A stretch of DNA of 64,000 nt from Alphaproteobacteria bacterium (GTDB lineage: Bacteria > Pseudomonadota > Alphaproteobacteria > Rhodobacterales > Rhodobacteraceae): assembly GCA_030433335.1 (NCBI GenBank), contig JAUILL010000001.1, positions 186,001 to 250,000 on the forward strand, in the 5' to 3' direction. The translations under genes and the position numbers were made by a program. Numbering within the stretch: position 1 is the stretch's first letter; the number at the start of each line of letters is the position of its first letter. Below are positions 42,444-52,736 of the stretch, one piece after another. Below the pieces are notes generated by a model. That model searched no databases, was not told the DNA's origin, and saw only the letters and a list, made by a program, of their open reading frames with translations.

Positions 42444-43111
42444 CCTTTAACGAATACCCCGATCGCGAGATGATGATGATCGATCTCGCGAACATCATCG
42501 CCGGTGAATTGGGCGAGGCCCTGCGCACCGGCGACCGTGCCTCGCTCTGTGTGCCCGGTGGCACCACGCCCGGTCCGATTTTTGACGCCCTGAACGAAGT
42601 GGCGCTGGACTGGGACCGCGTCGACGTTCTGCTGAACGACGAACGCTGGGTGCCCGAAGATCACGACCGCTCAAACACTCGCCTGTTGCGCCAGCGCCTG
42701 CTGATCAACAAGGCCGCCGCTGCGAAGTACGTGCCCCTATATGCGCCGACCGAGACACCCGAAGAGTCGATGGAAACACTGGCCGCGGGCATCGAACCCT
42801 CGCTGCCCTTGTCAGTTTGCTTGTTGGGCATGGGTGCGGACATGCACACGGCCTCCCTCTTCCCCGGTGCGGACCGTTTAGAAGAGGCGCTCTCCCCAGA
42901 CGCCCCGATCCTGCTGCCCATGCGTGCGCCCGGCGCGCCCGAGCCGCGCATCACCCTGTCGGCGCGCGTTTTGCAGGATTCAACAAACCTTCACATAGTG
43001 ATCACTGGCGCTGAGAAGCGTGAAGCACTAGAAAAAGCCCGTTCGCTCGAGCCGATGGAGGCGCCCGTCGCTTCTGTCCTTGATCGGGCCCAAATTCATT
43101 GGACGGAGTAA
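42440..43111 (+). CDS. pgl: 6-phosphogluconolactonase
   Basis: 223 residues of the DevB/SOL type. CVPGGTTPGPIFDAL (phosphate binding), VLLNDERWVPEDHDRSNTRLLRQ (catalytic region), LLGMGADMHTASLFPGAD and PRITLSARVL are typical. Hydrolyses the lactone made by Zwf. Overlaps zwf and precedes pgi by 6 bp. Confidence 0.95.
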   Translation: MTFNEYPDREMMMIDLANIIAGELGEALRTGDRASLCVPGGTTPGPIFDALNEVALDWDRVDVLLNDERWVPEDHDRSNTRLLRQRLLINKAAAAKYVPLYAPTETPEESMETLAAGIEPSLPLSVCLLGMGADMHTASLFPGADRLEEALSPDAPILLPMRAPGAPEPRITLSARVLQDSTNLHIVITGAEKREALEKARSLEPMEAPVASVLDRAQIHWTE

Positions 43112-43117
43112 TTTCAT

Positions 43118-44716
43118 ATGTGGACTGACCTCAAGGCGCATTACGCCCGCACCGAGGACCGCAAAATTCTGGACCTGTTTGCCGAAGGTGATCGTTTCAG
43201 CGATTTTTCGGCGGCCCTTGGGGACATGCTGTTTGACTACTCAAAGACCAACATCGACGCGGACACCCGCGCAGCCCTGATCGCACTGGCCGAAAAAACA
43301 GGCGTGGCAGCCCGCCGCGACGCCATGTTCGCAGGCGCCAAGATCAACGAAACCGAAGGCCGCTCGGTCCTGCACACCGCGCTGCGCAACCTGAACGGCC
43401 GCACCGTCGAGGTCGATGGCAAAGATGTCATGCCAGAAGTGCTGGACACCCTGAGCCGGATGGAAGCCTTTGCCACCGCTGTGCGCGACGGCAGCTTCTC
43501 GGCCCAAGGCGGCAAGATCACTGACGTGATCAACATCGGCATCGGCGGCTCTGACCTCGGCCCAGCGATGGCCTACCGCGCGCTGTCGCCCTATGCCGAT
43601 GGTCCCGCGTGCCACTACGTTTCGAACGTGGACGGCGCGGACATCCACGATGTGCTGAAAAAATGCGATCCGACCACGACATTGGTAATTGTGGCGTCCA
43701 AAACCTTCACCACCATCGAAACGATGACCAATGCCGAAACCGCTCGCAAGTGGATGGCGACGCAGGTCTCGGACACCGGCGCACAGTTTGCGGCCCTCAG
43801 CTCGGCAGATGACAAAGCCGCCGAATGGGGTATCGCCGCAGAGCGCGTTTTTGGCTTCGAAGATTGGGTTGGCGGCCGCTATTCCATGTGGGGCCCGATC
43901 GGCCTGTCCGTCATGATCGCGATCGGAGCCGACGACTTCCGCGCCTTCCTTCAGGGCGGCGACGCGATGGACACCCACTTCCTGACCGCCGACTTCTCGG
44001 AAAACCTGCCTGTTCTTCTGGCTCTGGTCGGCATCTGGCACCACCAACTCAGCGGCCATGGCACCCGCGCCGTGCTGCCCTATGACAACCGCCTAGGTCG
44101 CCTGCCTGCCTATTTTCAGCAGCTGGAAATGGAGTCGAACGGCAAATCCGTGTCCATGGATGGCGCAGACCTGACCGTTCAAGCGGGGCCCATCGTCTGG
44201 GGTGAGCCTGGCACCAACGGCCAGCACGCCTTCTACCAGCTGATCCACCAAGGCACCCAAGTGGTCCCCGTCGAATTCATGGTCGCCGCCAAAGGCCACG
44301 AAGAGGATCTGGCCCACCATCACAAACTGCTGGTCGCCAACTGCTTTGCCCAATCCGAAGCACTCCTGCGCGGCCGCTCGCTAGACGAATGCCGCGAGCG
44401 GATGGCCGCCAAAGGCCTGACCGGTGACGAGTTGGAACGCCAAGCGCGCCACCGCGTATTCTCGGGCAACCGTCCGTCGACCACACTGATCTACCCGAAA
44501 ATGACGCCGTACGTCCTCGGCCAGATCATCGCGCTCTACGAGCACCGCGTCTTTGTGGAAGGCACCATCCTCGGCATCAACTCCTATGACCAGTGGGGCG
44601 TTGAACTGGGCAAAGAACTGGCGCTGGCCCTCGACCCCATCCTTTCGGGCGATCAGGACGGCGCAGGCAAAGACGGCTCGACCCTCGGTCTGGTCAAATA
44701 CGTCCAGAACGCCTAA
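43118..44716 (+). CDS. pgi: Glucose-6-phosphate isomerase
   Basis: 532 residues. VINIGIGGSDLGPAMAYRAL (sugar-phosphate site), SKTFTTIETMTNA, GRYSMWGPIGLSVMIAIG, IVWGEPGTNGQHAFYQLIHQG (catalytic Glu) and FVEGTILGINSYDQWGVELGK (catalytic Lys region). Interconverts glucose-6-phosphate and fructose-6-phosphate, feeding Zwf in sugar-6-P cycling. It closes the zwf-pgl-pgi operon and is followed by a strong terminator. Confidence 0.97.
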   Translation: MWTDLKAHYARTEDRKILDLFAEGDRFSDFSAALGDMLFDYSKTNIDADTRAALIALAEKTGVAARRDAMFAGAKINETEGRSVLHTALRNLNGRTVEVDGKDVMPEVLDTLSRMEAFATAVRDGSFSAQGGKITDVINIGIGGSDLGPAMAYRALSPYADGPACHYVSNVDGADIHDVLKKCDPTTTLVIVASKTFTTIETMTNAETARKWMATQVSDTGAQFAALSSADDKAAEWGIAAERVFGFEDWVGGRYSMWGPIGLSVMIAIGADDFRAFLQGGDAMDTHFLTADFSENLPVLLALVGIWHHQLSGHGTRAVLPYDNRLGRLPAYFQQLEMESNGKSVSMDGADLTVQAGPIVWGEPGTNGQHAFYQLIHQGTQVVPVEFMVAAKGHEEDLAHHHKLLVANCFAQSEALLRGRSLDECRERMAAKGLTGDELERQARHRVFSGNRPSTTLIYPKMTPYVLGQIIALYEHRVFVEGTILGINSYDQWGVELGKELALALDPILSGDQDGAGKDGSTLGLVKYVQNA

Positions 44717-44726
44717 GCGAACACAA

Positions 44727-44754
44727 AAAGGCGCGCCCACATCCGGCGCGCCTT
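44727..44754 (+). terminator. Terminator after pgi
   Basis: AAAGGCGCGCC (44727-44737) pairs with GGCGCGCCTTT (44744-44754) around a six-base loop, 10 bp after the pgi stop, with CCTCTTTC beyond. It is symmetrical enough to act also against the convergent thioesterase gene. Confidence 0.85.
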
Positions 44755-44830
44755 TCCTCTTTCATCTTTGCAAAAAATACTCTCGGGGGTGAATTGGCGC
44801 CCTAGCGCCAAGAGGGGGCAGACAGCCCCC
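44755..44830 (-). repeat. Intergenic repeat, copy 2 (minus orientation)
   Basis: Read on the minus strand: GGGGGCTGTCTGCCCCC, a spacer holding TTGGCGCTAGGGCGCCAA, then CCCGAGAGTATTTTTTGC and AAAGATGAAAG. The first part can fold as a hairpin. It lies between pgi and the convergent thioesterase gene. It shares its end with 31449-31498 and its head with 46921-46984. Confidence 0.75.
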
Positions 44831-44838
44831 ATCCGCCC

Positions 44839-45309
44839 TCAGCCAGCCTCAGCCCCGTCAATCTCGACAAACCGCCGCTTCACATCTTCGGGCAAGGCCA
44901 TCTTCCCCGACCCATCCGGCTGCATCATCACGATCACCGCGCGCGCAGATACACGAAGATCGCCGCAGAAGACCCCATATTCATGGGTGAAACTCGTATT
45001 CCGGAACGACACCGTCCGCGCGGTCAGCACGTAATCCTCGTTCAACGACATTTCCTTGTGGTACTCGATGCTCAGCGCCTTCAGCACCATGCGCGGATCG
45101 CCGTCCTGATAGCGACAGATGCCCCAATCCATGAAATATTGGATCCGGATATTTTCGAGCCACTTCAGATAGGCCGCGTTGTTCACGTGCTGCAACGCGT
45201 CCAGATCGCCGAAATGCACGCGATCCGCGATCCCGATGGGCCAATCATCCGGAACATTCTGGGCCCGCAGAACCTCGCGCGGCAGAGGGGTGTGATAGAT
45301 CAATGTCAT
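44839..45309 (-). CDS. Hotdog-fold acyl-CoA thioesterase (4-hydroxybenzoyl-CoA thioesterase-like)
   Basis: 156 residues, one hotdog domain. ADRVHFGDLDALQHVNNAAYLKWLENIRIQYF has the Asp and the HVNN segment of YbgC/FadM-like thioesterases. The C-terminal half is RTVSFRNTSFTHEYGVF and ARAVIVMMQPDGSGKMALPEDVKRR. ATG 45309 is chosen since the longer frame (to 45435) has a non-protein-like prefix. Probably hydrolyses an acyl-CoA; substrate unknown. Confidence 0.82.
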   Translation of the reverse strand: MTLIYHTPLPREVLRAQNVPDDWPIGIADRVHFGDLDALQHVNNAAYLKWLENIRIQYFMDWGICRYQDGDPRMVLKALSIEYHKEMSLNEDYVLTARTVSFRNTSFTHEYGVFCGDLRVSARAVIVMMQPDGSGKMALPEDVKRRFVEIDGAEAG

Positions 45310-45527
45310 AGGCAAAGTGGTAAAACCCAAAGCGTCCCCTCGCAATATGCTTGGCAGGGGATGTGACGCATGGTAACTCCGCCCTATGAAACAGAGCGCA
45401 ATCATTACCATTATTTGTTCGATCTGCTGAGACACTGTCCGGCGGGCCGTTTCGCGCTTTCTTCCGAAAACCCGTAATGCTATTCCCGCCGCGACCCATT
45501 CACGACACCTTTGGGCGAGGACCAGGC

Positions 45528-46904
<1,377 letters not shown>

Positions 46905-46920
46905 ACCGATGAGCTTGTGG

Positions 46921-46984
46921 CAACGGAAGAACGGGGGGCTGTCTGCCCCCCGCGCCCCCCGAGGGTATTTGGACCAAGATGAAG
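46921..46984 (+). repeat. Intergenic repeat, copy 3 (plus orientation, diverged)
   Basis: GGGGGGCTGTCTGCCCCCCG is followed by CGCCCCCCGAGGGTATTTGG and ACCAAGATGAAGG, between cysS and cimA. The head hairpin is intact; the tail differs from copies 1 and 2 (GGACC in place of TTTTGCAA). Confidence 0.7.
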
Positions 46985-46997
46985 GGCAGGTGGTGTG

Positions 46998-48614
46998 ATG
47001 AAAGAGAAATTGTACCTGTATGACACCACGTTGCGGGATGGACAGCAGACTCAGGGCGTGCAGTTTTCGACGCCCGAAAAGCACCAGATCGCAGACGCCT
47101 TGGACCGCTTGGGGGTCGATTACATTGAGGGCGGTTGGCCCGGCGCGAACCCCACGGATTCCGCATTTTTCGAAGATGCGCCAGAGACCGAGGCGGCGTT
47201 TACTGCGTTCGGGATGACGAAGCGGGCAGGGCGCTCGGCTGCGAATGACGAGGTCTTGGCGGCGGTTCTGAATGCGGGAACACCGGCGGTGTGTTTGGTG
47301 GGCAAGACCCATGATTTCCATGTGACCTGCGCTTTGGGCATCACACTGGAGGAGAACCTCGAGAATATCCGTGAATCTGTGGCGCATATCGTGGCGCAGG
47401 GGCGCGAGGCGCTGTTCGATGCCGAGCATTTCTTTGACGGCTATCGGGCGAACCCTGAGTACGCTTTGAAAGCCGTGAGGACAGCCTATGAGGCTGGTGC
47501 GCGTTGGGTCGTTTTGTGTGACACCAATGGCGGCGCGCAGCCAACGGTGATTGCAGAAGTCGTCAGAGCCGTGATCGCGGCGGGCATCCCCGGCGATCAT
47601 TTGGGCATCCACTGTCATAACGACACCGAGCAGGCTGTCGCTGGATCTCTGGCGGCTGTTCTGGCAGGCGCCCGTCAGATTCAGGGGACTTTGAATGGCC
47701 TTGGTGAACGCTGTGGCAATGCAAACCTGACCACACTGATCCCGACGTTGAAGCTGAAAGAGCCTTTTGCCAGCCAGTTCGAGACTGGCGTGAGCGATGA
47801 GGCGCTTGAAGGCATGTTGTCCATCAGTCGGATGCTGGACGATATCCTGAACCGCGTTCCGTTCCGTCAAGCGCCCTATGTTGGGGCCAGTGCTTTTGCC
47901 CACAAAGCCGGTTTGCATGCGAGCGCGATCCTGAAGGATCCGACCACCTACGAGCATATCGAGCCGTCCAAAGTTGGCAATGCGCGCATCATTCCCATGT
48001 CCAATCAGGCGGGCCAGTCGAACCTGCGAAAGCGCTTAACCGAGGCGGGGCTGAAGATCGAGGCCGGTGATCCGGTGCTTGGCCAGATCCTGGATGATGT
48101 GAAGGCCCGCGAGGCGCAGGGCTATTCCTATGACGGGGCACAGGCGAGCTTTGAGTTGCTGGCGCGGCGGGCCATGGGGCAGTGTCCCGAATTCTTTGAG
48201 GTGAAGCGCTACCGCGTCACCATCGAGCGTCGCAAGAACAAGCATAACCAGATCGTGAGCCTGTCCGAGGCGGTTGTGGTCGTGAAGGTGGACGGCGAAA
48301 AGAAGCTGTCGGTCAGCGAAAGCATGGACGCATGCGGGACCGACCGCGGCCCTGTGAATGCTCTGTCCAAAGCTTTGGCCAAGGATCTTGGGCGGTATAG
48401 CGACCTGATCGAGGACATGAAGCTGGTCGACTTCAAGGTGCGCATCACCCAAGGCGGCACCGAAGCTGTGACCCGCGTGATCATCGACAGCGAGGACGGC
48501 AAAGGCCGCCGTTGGTCCACCGTGGGGGTCAGCGCGAACATAGTGGACGCCAGTTTCGAGGCCTTGCTCGACGCGATTGTCTGGAAATTGATCCGCGACG
48601 GGGCCAAAGCCTGA
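46998..48614 (+). CDS. cimA: Citramalate synthase
   Basis: 538 residues. Condenses pyruvate and acetyl-CoA to citramalate for isoleucine synthesis. HMGL-like barrel: LYLYDTTLRDGQQTQGVQFS, VDYIEGGWPGANPTD, HCHNDTEQAVAGSLAAVLAG and GTLNGLGERCGNANLTTLIP. A C-terminal LeuA-type allosteric domain follows about 400-538 (SEAVVVVKVDGEKKLS, DFKVRITQGGTEAVTRVII). The DTTLRDGQQ and FEDAPET segments fit CimA rather than LeuA. ATG 46998 preferred over an adjacent GTG. The stop overlaps the next ATG (TGATG). Confidence 0.93.
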   Translation: MKEKLYLYDTTLRDGQQTQGVQFSTPEKHQIADALDRLGVDYIEGGWPGANPTDSAFFEDAPETEAAFTAFGMTKRAGRSAANDEVLAAVLNAGTPAVCLVGKTHDFHVTCALGITLEENLENIRESVAHIVAQGREALFDAEHFFDGYRANPEYALKAVRTAYEAGARWVVLCDTNGGAQPTVIAEVVRAVIAAGIPGDHLGIHCHNDTEQAVAGSLAAVLAGARQIQGTLNGLGERCGNANLTTLIPTLKLKEPFASQFETGVSDEALEGMLSISRMLDDILNRVPFRQAPYVGASAFAHKAGLHASAILKDPTTYEHIEPSKVGNARIIPMSNQAGQSNLRKRLTEAGLKIEAGDPVLGQILDDVKAREAQGYSYDGAQASFELLARRAMGQCPEFFEVKRYRVTIERRKNKHNQIVSLSEAVVVVKVDGEKKLSVSESMDACGTDRGPVNALSKALAKDLGRYSDLIEDMKLVDFKVRITQGGTEAVTRVIIDSEDGKGRRWSTVGVSANIVDASFEALLDAIVWKLIRDGAKA

Positions 48615-49354
48615 TGAGCATCAACGCCTGCGCCAAGATCGTGCACGACGCGGACCCTGATCGCTTTCTGGCGATCATGGCGGCGCCGGTTGCGGCGCGG
48701 CGGGTGCTTTTTCCGCTCTATGCATTCAACGTCGAGATCAGCCGCGCGCCTTGGGTGACCAAAGAGCCGATGATCGCCGAGATGCGCGTGCAGTGGTGGC
48801 GCGATGCCTTGGCCGAGGTCGCCGAAGGGCGCGGGCGGCGGCACGAGGTCGTGGATGCTTTGGGCGAGGTGCTGGATGCTGAAGGCGCGCGCCTCTTGGA
48901 CGGGTGTTGCGAGATGCGACGCTGGGACATCTACACCGATCCGTTCGAGGATGAGGCGCATTTCGACAGCTATATCGAAGAGACCTCGGCGACCTTGATG
49001 TGGGTGGCTGCGCGGGCTCTGGGGTCGACCGCCGAAGCGGCTGTACGCAAGCGCGGGTACGCGACTGGCGTTGCCAACTGGCTGGTCGCGGTGCCCGAAT
49101 TGGCGGCGCGCAATCGCGTGCCTTTGTTGGATGGACGGCCCGAGGGGTTGCAATCCTTGGCGCGCAAAGCGTTGAACGCTCAGAACGAGGGTCAGATTGA
49201 CAAACCAGCGCGTCCTGCGGCGCTGATCGGGTTCCAGACTGGGGACATCCTGCGTCAGGCGCTCGATAATCCGCTGCGGGTCGGGGACGGGAATTTAGGG
49301 TTAAGCCCCATCCGCAAGCGGTTGTTATTGATGAAACAATCCGCCTTTGGATGA
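48614..49354 (+). CDS. Squalene/phytoene synthase-like protein (NDUFAF6-like)
   Basis: 246 residues. AARRVLFPLYAFNVEISRAP and MRVQWWRDALAEVAEG are phytoene-synthase-family segments, but the two Asp-rich prenyl-diphosphate motifs are incomplete (ISRAPWVTKEP in place of a DxxxD). It resembles NDUFAF6, an assembly factor of respiratory complex I in mitochondria, more than a carotenoid enzyme. Coupled to cimA by TGATG. No other carotenoid gene is present. The complex I role is inferred. Confidence 0.8.
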   Translation: MSINACAKIVHDADPDRFLAIMAAPVAARRVLFPLYAFNVEISRAPWVTKEPMIAEMRVQWWRDALAEVAEGRGRRHEVVDALGEVLDAEGARLLDGCCEMRRWDIYTDPFEDEAHFDSYIEETSATLMWVAARALGSTAEAAVRKRGYATGVANWLVAVPELAARNRVPLLDGRPEGLQSLARKALNAQNEGQIDKPARPAALIGFQTGDILRQALDNPLRVGDGNLGLSPIRKRLLLMKQSAFG

Positions 49355-49369
49355 CAGATACGCCCCGCC

Positions 49370-50587
49370 TTAACCGGCGGGGCTTTCTTTTGGCTTCAGC
49401 ACCAGCCAGATCAGTGCGCCACCGGCCAGCATCAGGAACGGCGCCATCGCCAGATTCACCGCAGTCCAGCCCTCCACAGCCGTCCCGCCAGAGCAGTTCA
49501 TCAATCCGCCAGAGGCCAGAGACGCCAAGGTCACACCGCCGAACACCAGCATGTCGTTCATGCCTTGGACGACACCGCGCTCTTCGGGGCGGTGGGCACC
49601 CGCGAGCATGGTGGTCGCGCCGATAAAGCCGAAGTTCCAACCAATCCCCAGCAGGATCAGGGCGATAAAGAAGTTCTCGATCTCGACCCCCTGCAGCGCG
49701 ACGATGCCTGCGACGGCCAGGATCAAGAGGCCCAAGGACACAACCTTTTCCACGCCGAATTTTGCGATCAAATGTCCGGTAAAGAAGGAAGGGATGAACA
49801 TCGCCAGCACGTGGCCGCTGACGATATCGGCGGCGTCTGCTTTCTCGTAACCGCAGCCGACGACGGCGAGCGGGGTCGAGGTCATGACCAAATTCATCAG
49901 CGCATAGCTGACCATGCCGCAGATGATCGCCACGATTACACGGGGCTCGCGCAGGATCTCGCGGCGCGACCGCGCGGCGGGCGCGTCTTCGGCAGGCACA
50001 GGCGGGCGCGGGATGTCCAGCGCCAGAAACAGCAGCATCCCCAAGACGTTAATCGCGATCACGGCCATGTAAGTCCCAATGAAGGGGATCACGGAATAGT
50101 CCACGGTCCATTTCACCAACTGCGGGCCGATGATAGCCGAGGCCAAACCACCTGCGAGCACATACGAAATCGCTTTGGGACGGAATTCGTCAGAGGCTGT
50201 ATCAGCGGCCGCGAACCGGTAAAATCCCTGCGCACACATATAGATACCGGTCAGGTAGCTGCCGAACAAAAAGAGCCAGAAGTTCGCATACATCAGCGCG
50301 GTGACGGCGGTGAAGCTGCCCAGAAGACCGCCAGCGGCCCCCAGAATGAATCCCGCCTTGCGCCCGTAGCGCTGCATCACGTTCGACAGCCACGGCGCGG
50401 TCGTCATGGACCCGAACACAATCATCGAGATCGGCAGGGTAGCCAGACACGGATTCGGCGCCAATTGCTGACCGGCGAGACCGCCGATCACGAAAATCAT
50501 ACTCATCTGGCTGCCGAGGATCGCCTGAGCGGCGGACAGGACAGCGACATTGCGCTTGGCGCGTTTGTGATCATATGCGGTCGTCAT
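49370..50587 (-). CDS. MFS transporter
   Basis: 405 residues with 12 predicted membrane helices (VAVLSAAQAILGSQMSMIFVIGG to FLMLAGGALIWLVLKPK). The MFS loop between helices 2 and 3 reads NVMQRYGRKAGFILGAAGG. The cytosolic middle loop is short (PRPPVPAEDAPAARSRRE). Substrate unknown. The start at 50587 is preferred over an earlier ATG that adds 14 polar residues. It converges on the preceding gene and diverges from the glycosylase gene. Confidence 0.88.
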   Translation of the reverse strand: MTTAYDHKRAKRNVAVLSAAQAILGSQMSMIFVIGGLAGQQLAPNPCLATLPISMIVFGSMTTAPWLSNVMQRYGRKAGFILGAAGGLLGSFTAVTALMYANFWLFLFGSYLTGIYMCAQGFYRFAAADTASDEFRPKAISYVLAGGLASAIIGPQLVKWTVDYSVIPFIGTYMAVIAINVLGMLLFLALDIPRPPVPAEDAPAARSRREILREPRVIVAIICGMVSYALMNLVMTSTPLAVVGCGYEKADAADIVSGHVLAMFIPSFFTGHLIAKFGVEKVVSLGLLILAVAGIVALQGVEIENFFIALILLGIGWNFGFIGATTMLAGAHRPEERGVVQGMNDMLVFGGVTLASLASGGLMNCSGGTAVEGWTAVNLAMAPFLMLAGGALIWLVLKPKESPAG

Positions 50588-50649
50588 AGGTGCAGGCGTA
50601 GAACTTTGTTGCGATTGCGTCCAGAGCACTTGTGACGCACTGTGCCGCC

Positions 50650-51279
50650 ATGGACGAACGGATCATCATCAGCGACGCCTGTGTGGCCGAGGGTGCGGCT
50701 TGGCTGGCAAGCGCAAACCCCAAATTTGCACTGGCATTGGAAGCGACGGGCCCATTGCCCCTGCGCCGGCGCAAGGACGGTTTTGAACAGTTGCTGAGTG
50801 CAATCGTCAGCCAGCAAGTCAGCGTCGCGGCCGCAAACGCGATCTGGAACCGGCTGCGGGCAGCGAAACTGACCGGTCCGCGCAAAGTCATGTGGGCCAC
50901 CGAGGATGACCTGCGCGCCTGCGGGATGTCACGGCAAAAGATCAAATACGCCAAGGCCTTGGCCGAGGCGCGGATTGATTTCATGGCGCTTCGCGATGCG
51001 CCGACCGATCAGGTGGTCGCAACCTTAACGCAGGTGAGCGGCATCGGCGTTTGGACTGCCGAGATTTACGCCATGTTCAGTCTGGGACGGGCCGATGTCT
51101 TTGCCCCCGGTGATCTGGCCCTCCAAGAAGGCGCCCGCATTCTGTTCGATCTGCCCGAGCGCCCCAAAGAAAAAGCCCTGCGCCTGATGGCAGAGGACTG
51201 GAGCCCGTGGCGGGCTGTTGCGGCGCGGCTGCTCTGGGCTTACTACCATGTGGCAAAGGACAGGGAAGGGATCAGATGA
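50650..51279 (+). CDS. DNA-3-methyladenine glycosylase II (AlkA-like, HhH-GPD)
   Basis: 209 residues. Removes alkylated bases from DNA. GFEQLLSAIVSQQVSVAAANAIW and the helix-hairpin-helix-GPD region TQVSGIGVWTAEIYAMFSLGRADVFAPGDLALQ, with the catalytic Asp in PGDLAL, are characteristic. It lacks the N-terminal extra domain of E. coli AlkA. ATG 50650 gives the usual short N-terminus. The stop overlaps the esterase start. Confidence 0.92.
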   Translation: MDERIIISDACVAEGAAWLASANPKFALALEATGPLPLRRRKDGFEQLLSAIVSQQVSVAAANAIWNRLRAAKLTGPRKVMWATEDDLRACGMSRQKIKYAKALAEARIDFMALRDAPTDQVVATLTQVSGIGVWTAEIYAMFSLGRADVFAPGDLALQEGARILFDLPERPKEKALRLMAEDWSPWRAVAARLLWAYYHVAKDREGIR

Positions 51280-51941
51280 CTCGCGTTCTACAGTCGGATC
51301 GCCGTGAGGCGGCATCGGGGCAAACCCGCTCGGTGGTTGTGTTTTTGCATGGGTATGGCGCAAACGGCGCAGACCTGATGGGCTTGGCTGATCCGCTGGC
51401 CGAACATCTGCCGGACACCACATTCTACGCTCCTGATGCGCCCGAAAGCTGCGCTGGATCGCCGTTTGGCTTCCAGTGGTTCCCGATCCCGTGGATCGAC
51501 AACTCCTCTGAAGAAGAGGCAGAGCGCGGGATGCGCGCCGCAGTCGAAGATCTGAACGCCTATTTGATGGGCATTCTGGACGACGAAGACATTTTGCCAG
51601 AACAACTTGTGCTGATCGGCTTCTCTCAGGGCACCATGATGGCGCTTCACGTTGCGCCCCGTTTCGAAGAAGCTATTGGCGGCGTTATCGGCTTCTCGGG
51701 CCGTTTGCTGGTCCCCGAACTGCTCAAGGACGAGGCAAAATCCTATCCCCCGATCCTGCTGCTGCACGGCGATCAGGACGATGTGGTGCCGCCACAAAGC
51801 CTGCCCGAAGCGATCGACGCGCTCCAAGCTGCTGATTTCAAAGAGGTTTACGCGCACGTGATGAAAGGCACCGCTCACGGCATTTCGCCTGACGGTCTTG
51901 GCGTGTCGCTGGCCTTTATGCGCGACAAGCTGGGGATGTAA
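51276..51941 (+). CDS. Alpha/beta-hydrolase carboxylesterase (phospholipase/carboxylesterase family)
   Basis: 221 residues. VVFLHGYGANGADL (oxyanion loop), the nucleophile elbow LIGFSQGTMMALHV, LLLHGDQDDVVPP (Asp) and MKGTAHGISPDG (His) form a complete catalytic triad of the lysophospholipase/YpfH-like family. Coupled to the glycosylase gene by ATGA. Cytosolic; natural ester unknown. Confidence 0.92.
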   Translation: MTRVLQSDRREAASGQTRSVVVFLHGYGANGADLMGLADPLAEHLPDTTFYAPDAPESCAGSPFGFQWFPIPWIDNSSEEEAERGMRAAVEDLNAYLMGILDDEDILPEQLVLIGFSQGTMMALHVAPRFEEAIGGVIGFSGRLLVPELLKDEAKSYPPILLLHGDQDDVVPPQSLPEAIDALQAADFKEVYAHVMKGTAHGISPDGLGVSLAFMRDKLGM

Positions 51942-52034
51942 GTCTGCCCGTTTTGGTTGCGATTGGGCTTATCTCGTCACCAATCTGTCACGAAGTCTGA
52001 CTAAAACCGTGAACAACACGCCATATCAAGAGGC

Positions 52035-52062
52035 TTGCCAGAGGTAAGCCGCGATATATAGT
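52035..52062 (+). promoter_or_regulatory. Candidate sigma-70-type promoter for the HNH gene
   Basis: TTGCCA (52035-52040) and TATAGT (52057-52062) are 16 bp apart, 69 bp before the HNH start. The segment is AT-richer than its surroundings. No experimental support; pattern match only. Confidence 0.4.
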
Positions 52063-52075
52063 GTTAGGTATACGG

Positions 52076-52091
52076 GGCGGGTTGTCCCGCC
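52076..52091 (+). other. Small hairpin in the HNH-gene leader
   Basis: GGCGGG (52076-52081), TTGT loop, CCCGCC (52086-52091), between the candidate promoter and the start. It could be a leader structure or only a chance GC stem. Confidence 0.3.
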
Positions 52092-52130
52092 TCGGGTCAG
52101 ACAGACAGACGGGGCAAAGAGGCTTTATCC

Positions 52131-52715
52131 ATGGACGGTGACTTTAGGACTGAATTCGTAAGAGAACCTGGCGCTTTGAAACATCATCCGGCGCTGGTGC
52201 TAAATGCGGACTATCGTCCATTGTCCTACTATCCCTTGTCGCTCTGGCCTTGGCAGGAGGCGATCAAGGCGGTCTGGCTCGACAGAGTCGACATCGTTGC
52301 CGAATACGACACCACGGTCCGAAGCCAAAAGATGGAAGTCCGGATACCTTCGGTTGTTGTCCTCAAAGATTTTGTAAAACCTCAAAAGCGCGTGGCCTTC
52401 ACGCGCTTTAATCTTTTTCTAAGGGACGAATTCTGCTGCCAGTACTGTGGCGGACGAGGCGATCTGACCTTTGACCACGTGATCCCGCGTGCACGAGGCG
52501 GCATTACCAGTTGGGAAAACGTTGTGGCGGCCTGTTCGCGCTGCAACCTTCGCAAAGGATCTAAATCCCTTCGCCAAGCGAACATGCACCTGCGCAAACC
52601 GCCCAAGCAGCCCTCGGCCGAGGAATTGCAGTCCGTTGGGCGGAAGTTCCCGCCCAACCACCTACACGTCAGCTGGATGGATTATCTGTATTGGGATGCC
52701 GAACTGCAGGCGTAA
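52131..52715 (+). CDS. HNH endonuclease
   Basis: 194 residues. The HNH fold is at about 100-145: FCCQYCGGRGDLTFDHVIPRA, GGITSWENVVAACSRCNLRKG; the two CxxC-like pairs bind zinc and FDHVIP holds the catalytic His. The preceding 90 residues (LVLNADYRPLSYYPLSLWPWQEAIKAVWLDRVDIV) are conserved in a chromosomal family of unknown biological role found widely in alphaproteobacteria. Not a phage-like context. Confidence 0.92.
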   Translation: MDGDFRTEFVREPGALKHHPALVLNADYRPLSYYPLSLWPWQEAIKAVWLDRVDIVAEYDTTVRSQKMEVRIPSVVVLKDFVKPQKRVAFTRFNLFLRDEFCCQYCGGRGDLTFDHVIPRARGGITSWENVVAACSRCNLRKGSKSLRQANMHLRKPPKQPSAEELQSVGRKFPPNHLHVSWMDYLYWDAELQA

Positions 52716-52736
52716 ATCCCGCGGTTCAGGATTGTT

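Noticed and set aside
49565-50635. A 356-codon plus-strand open frame opposite the MFS transporter
   Set aside because: The translation is His/Arg/Gln/Asp-rich, without hydrophobic pattern; it is the complement of membrane-protein codons.
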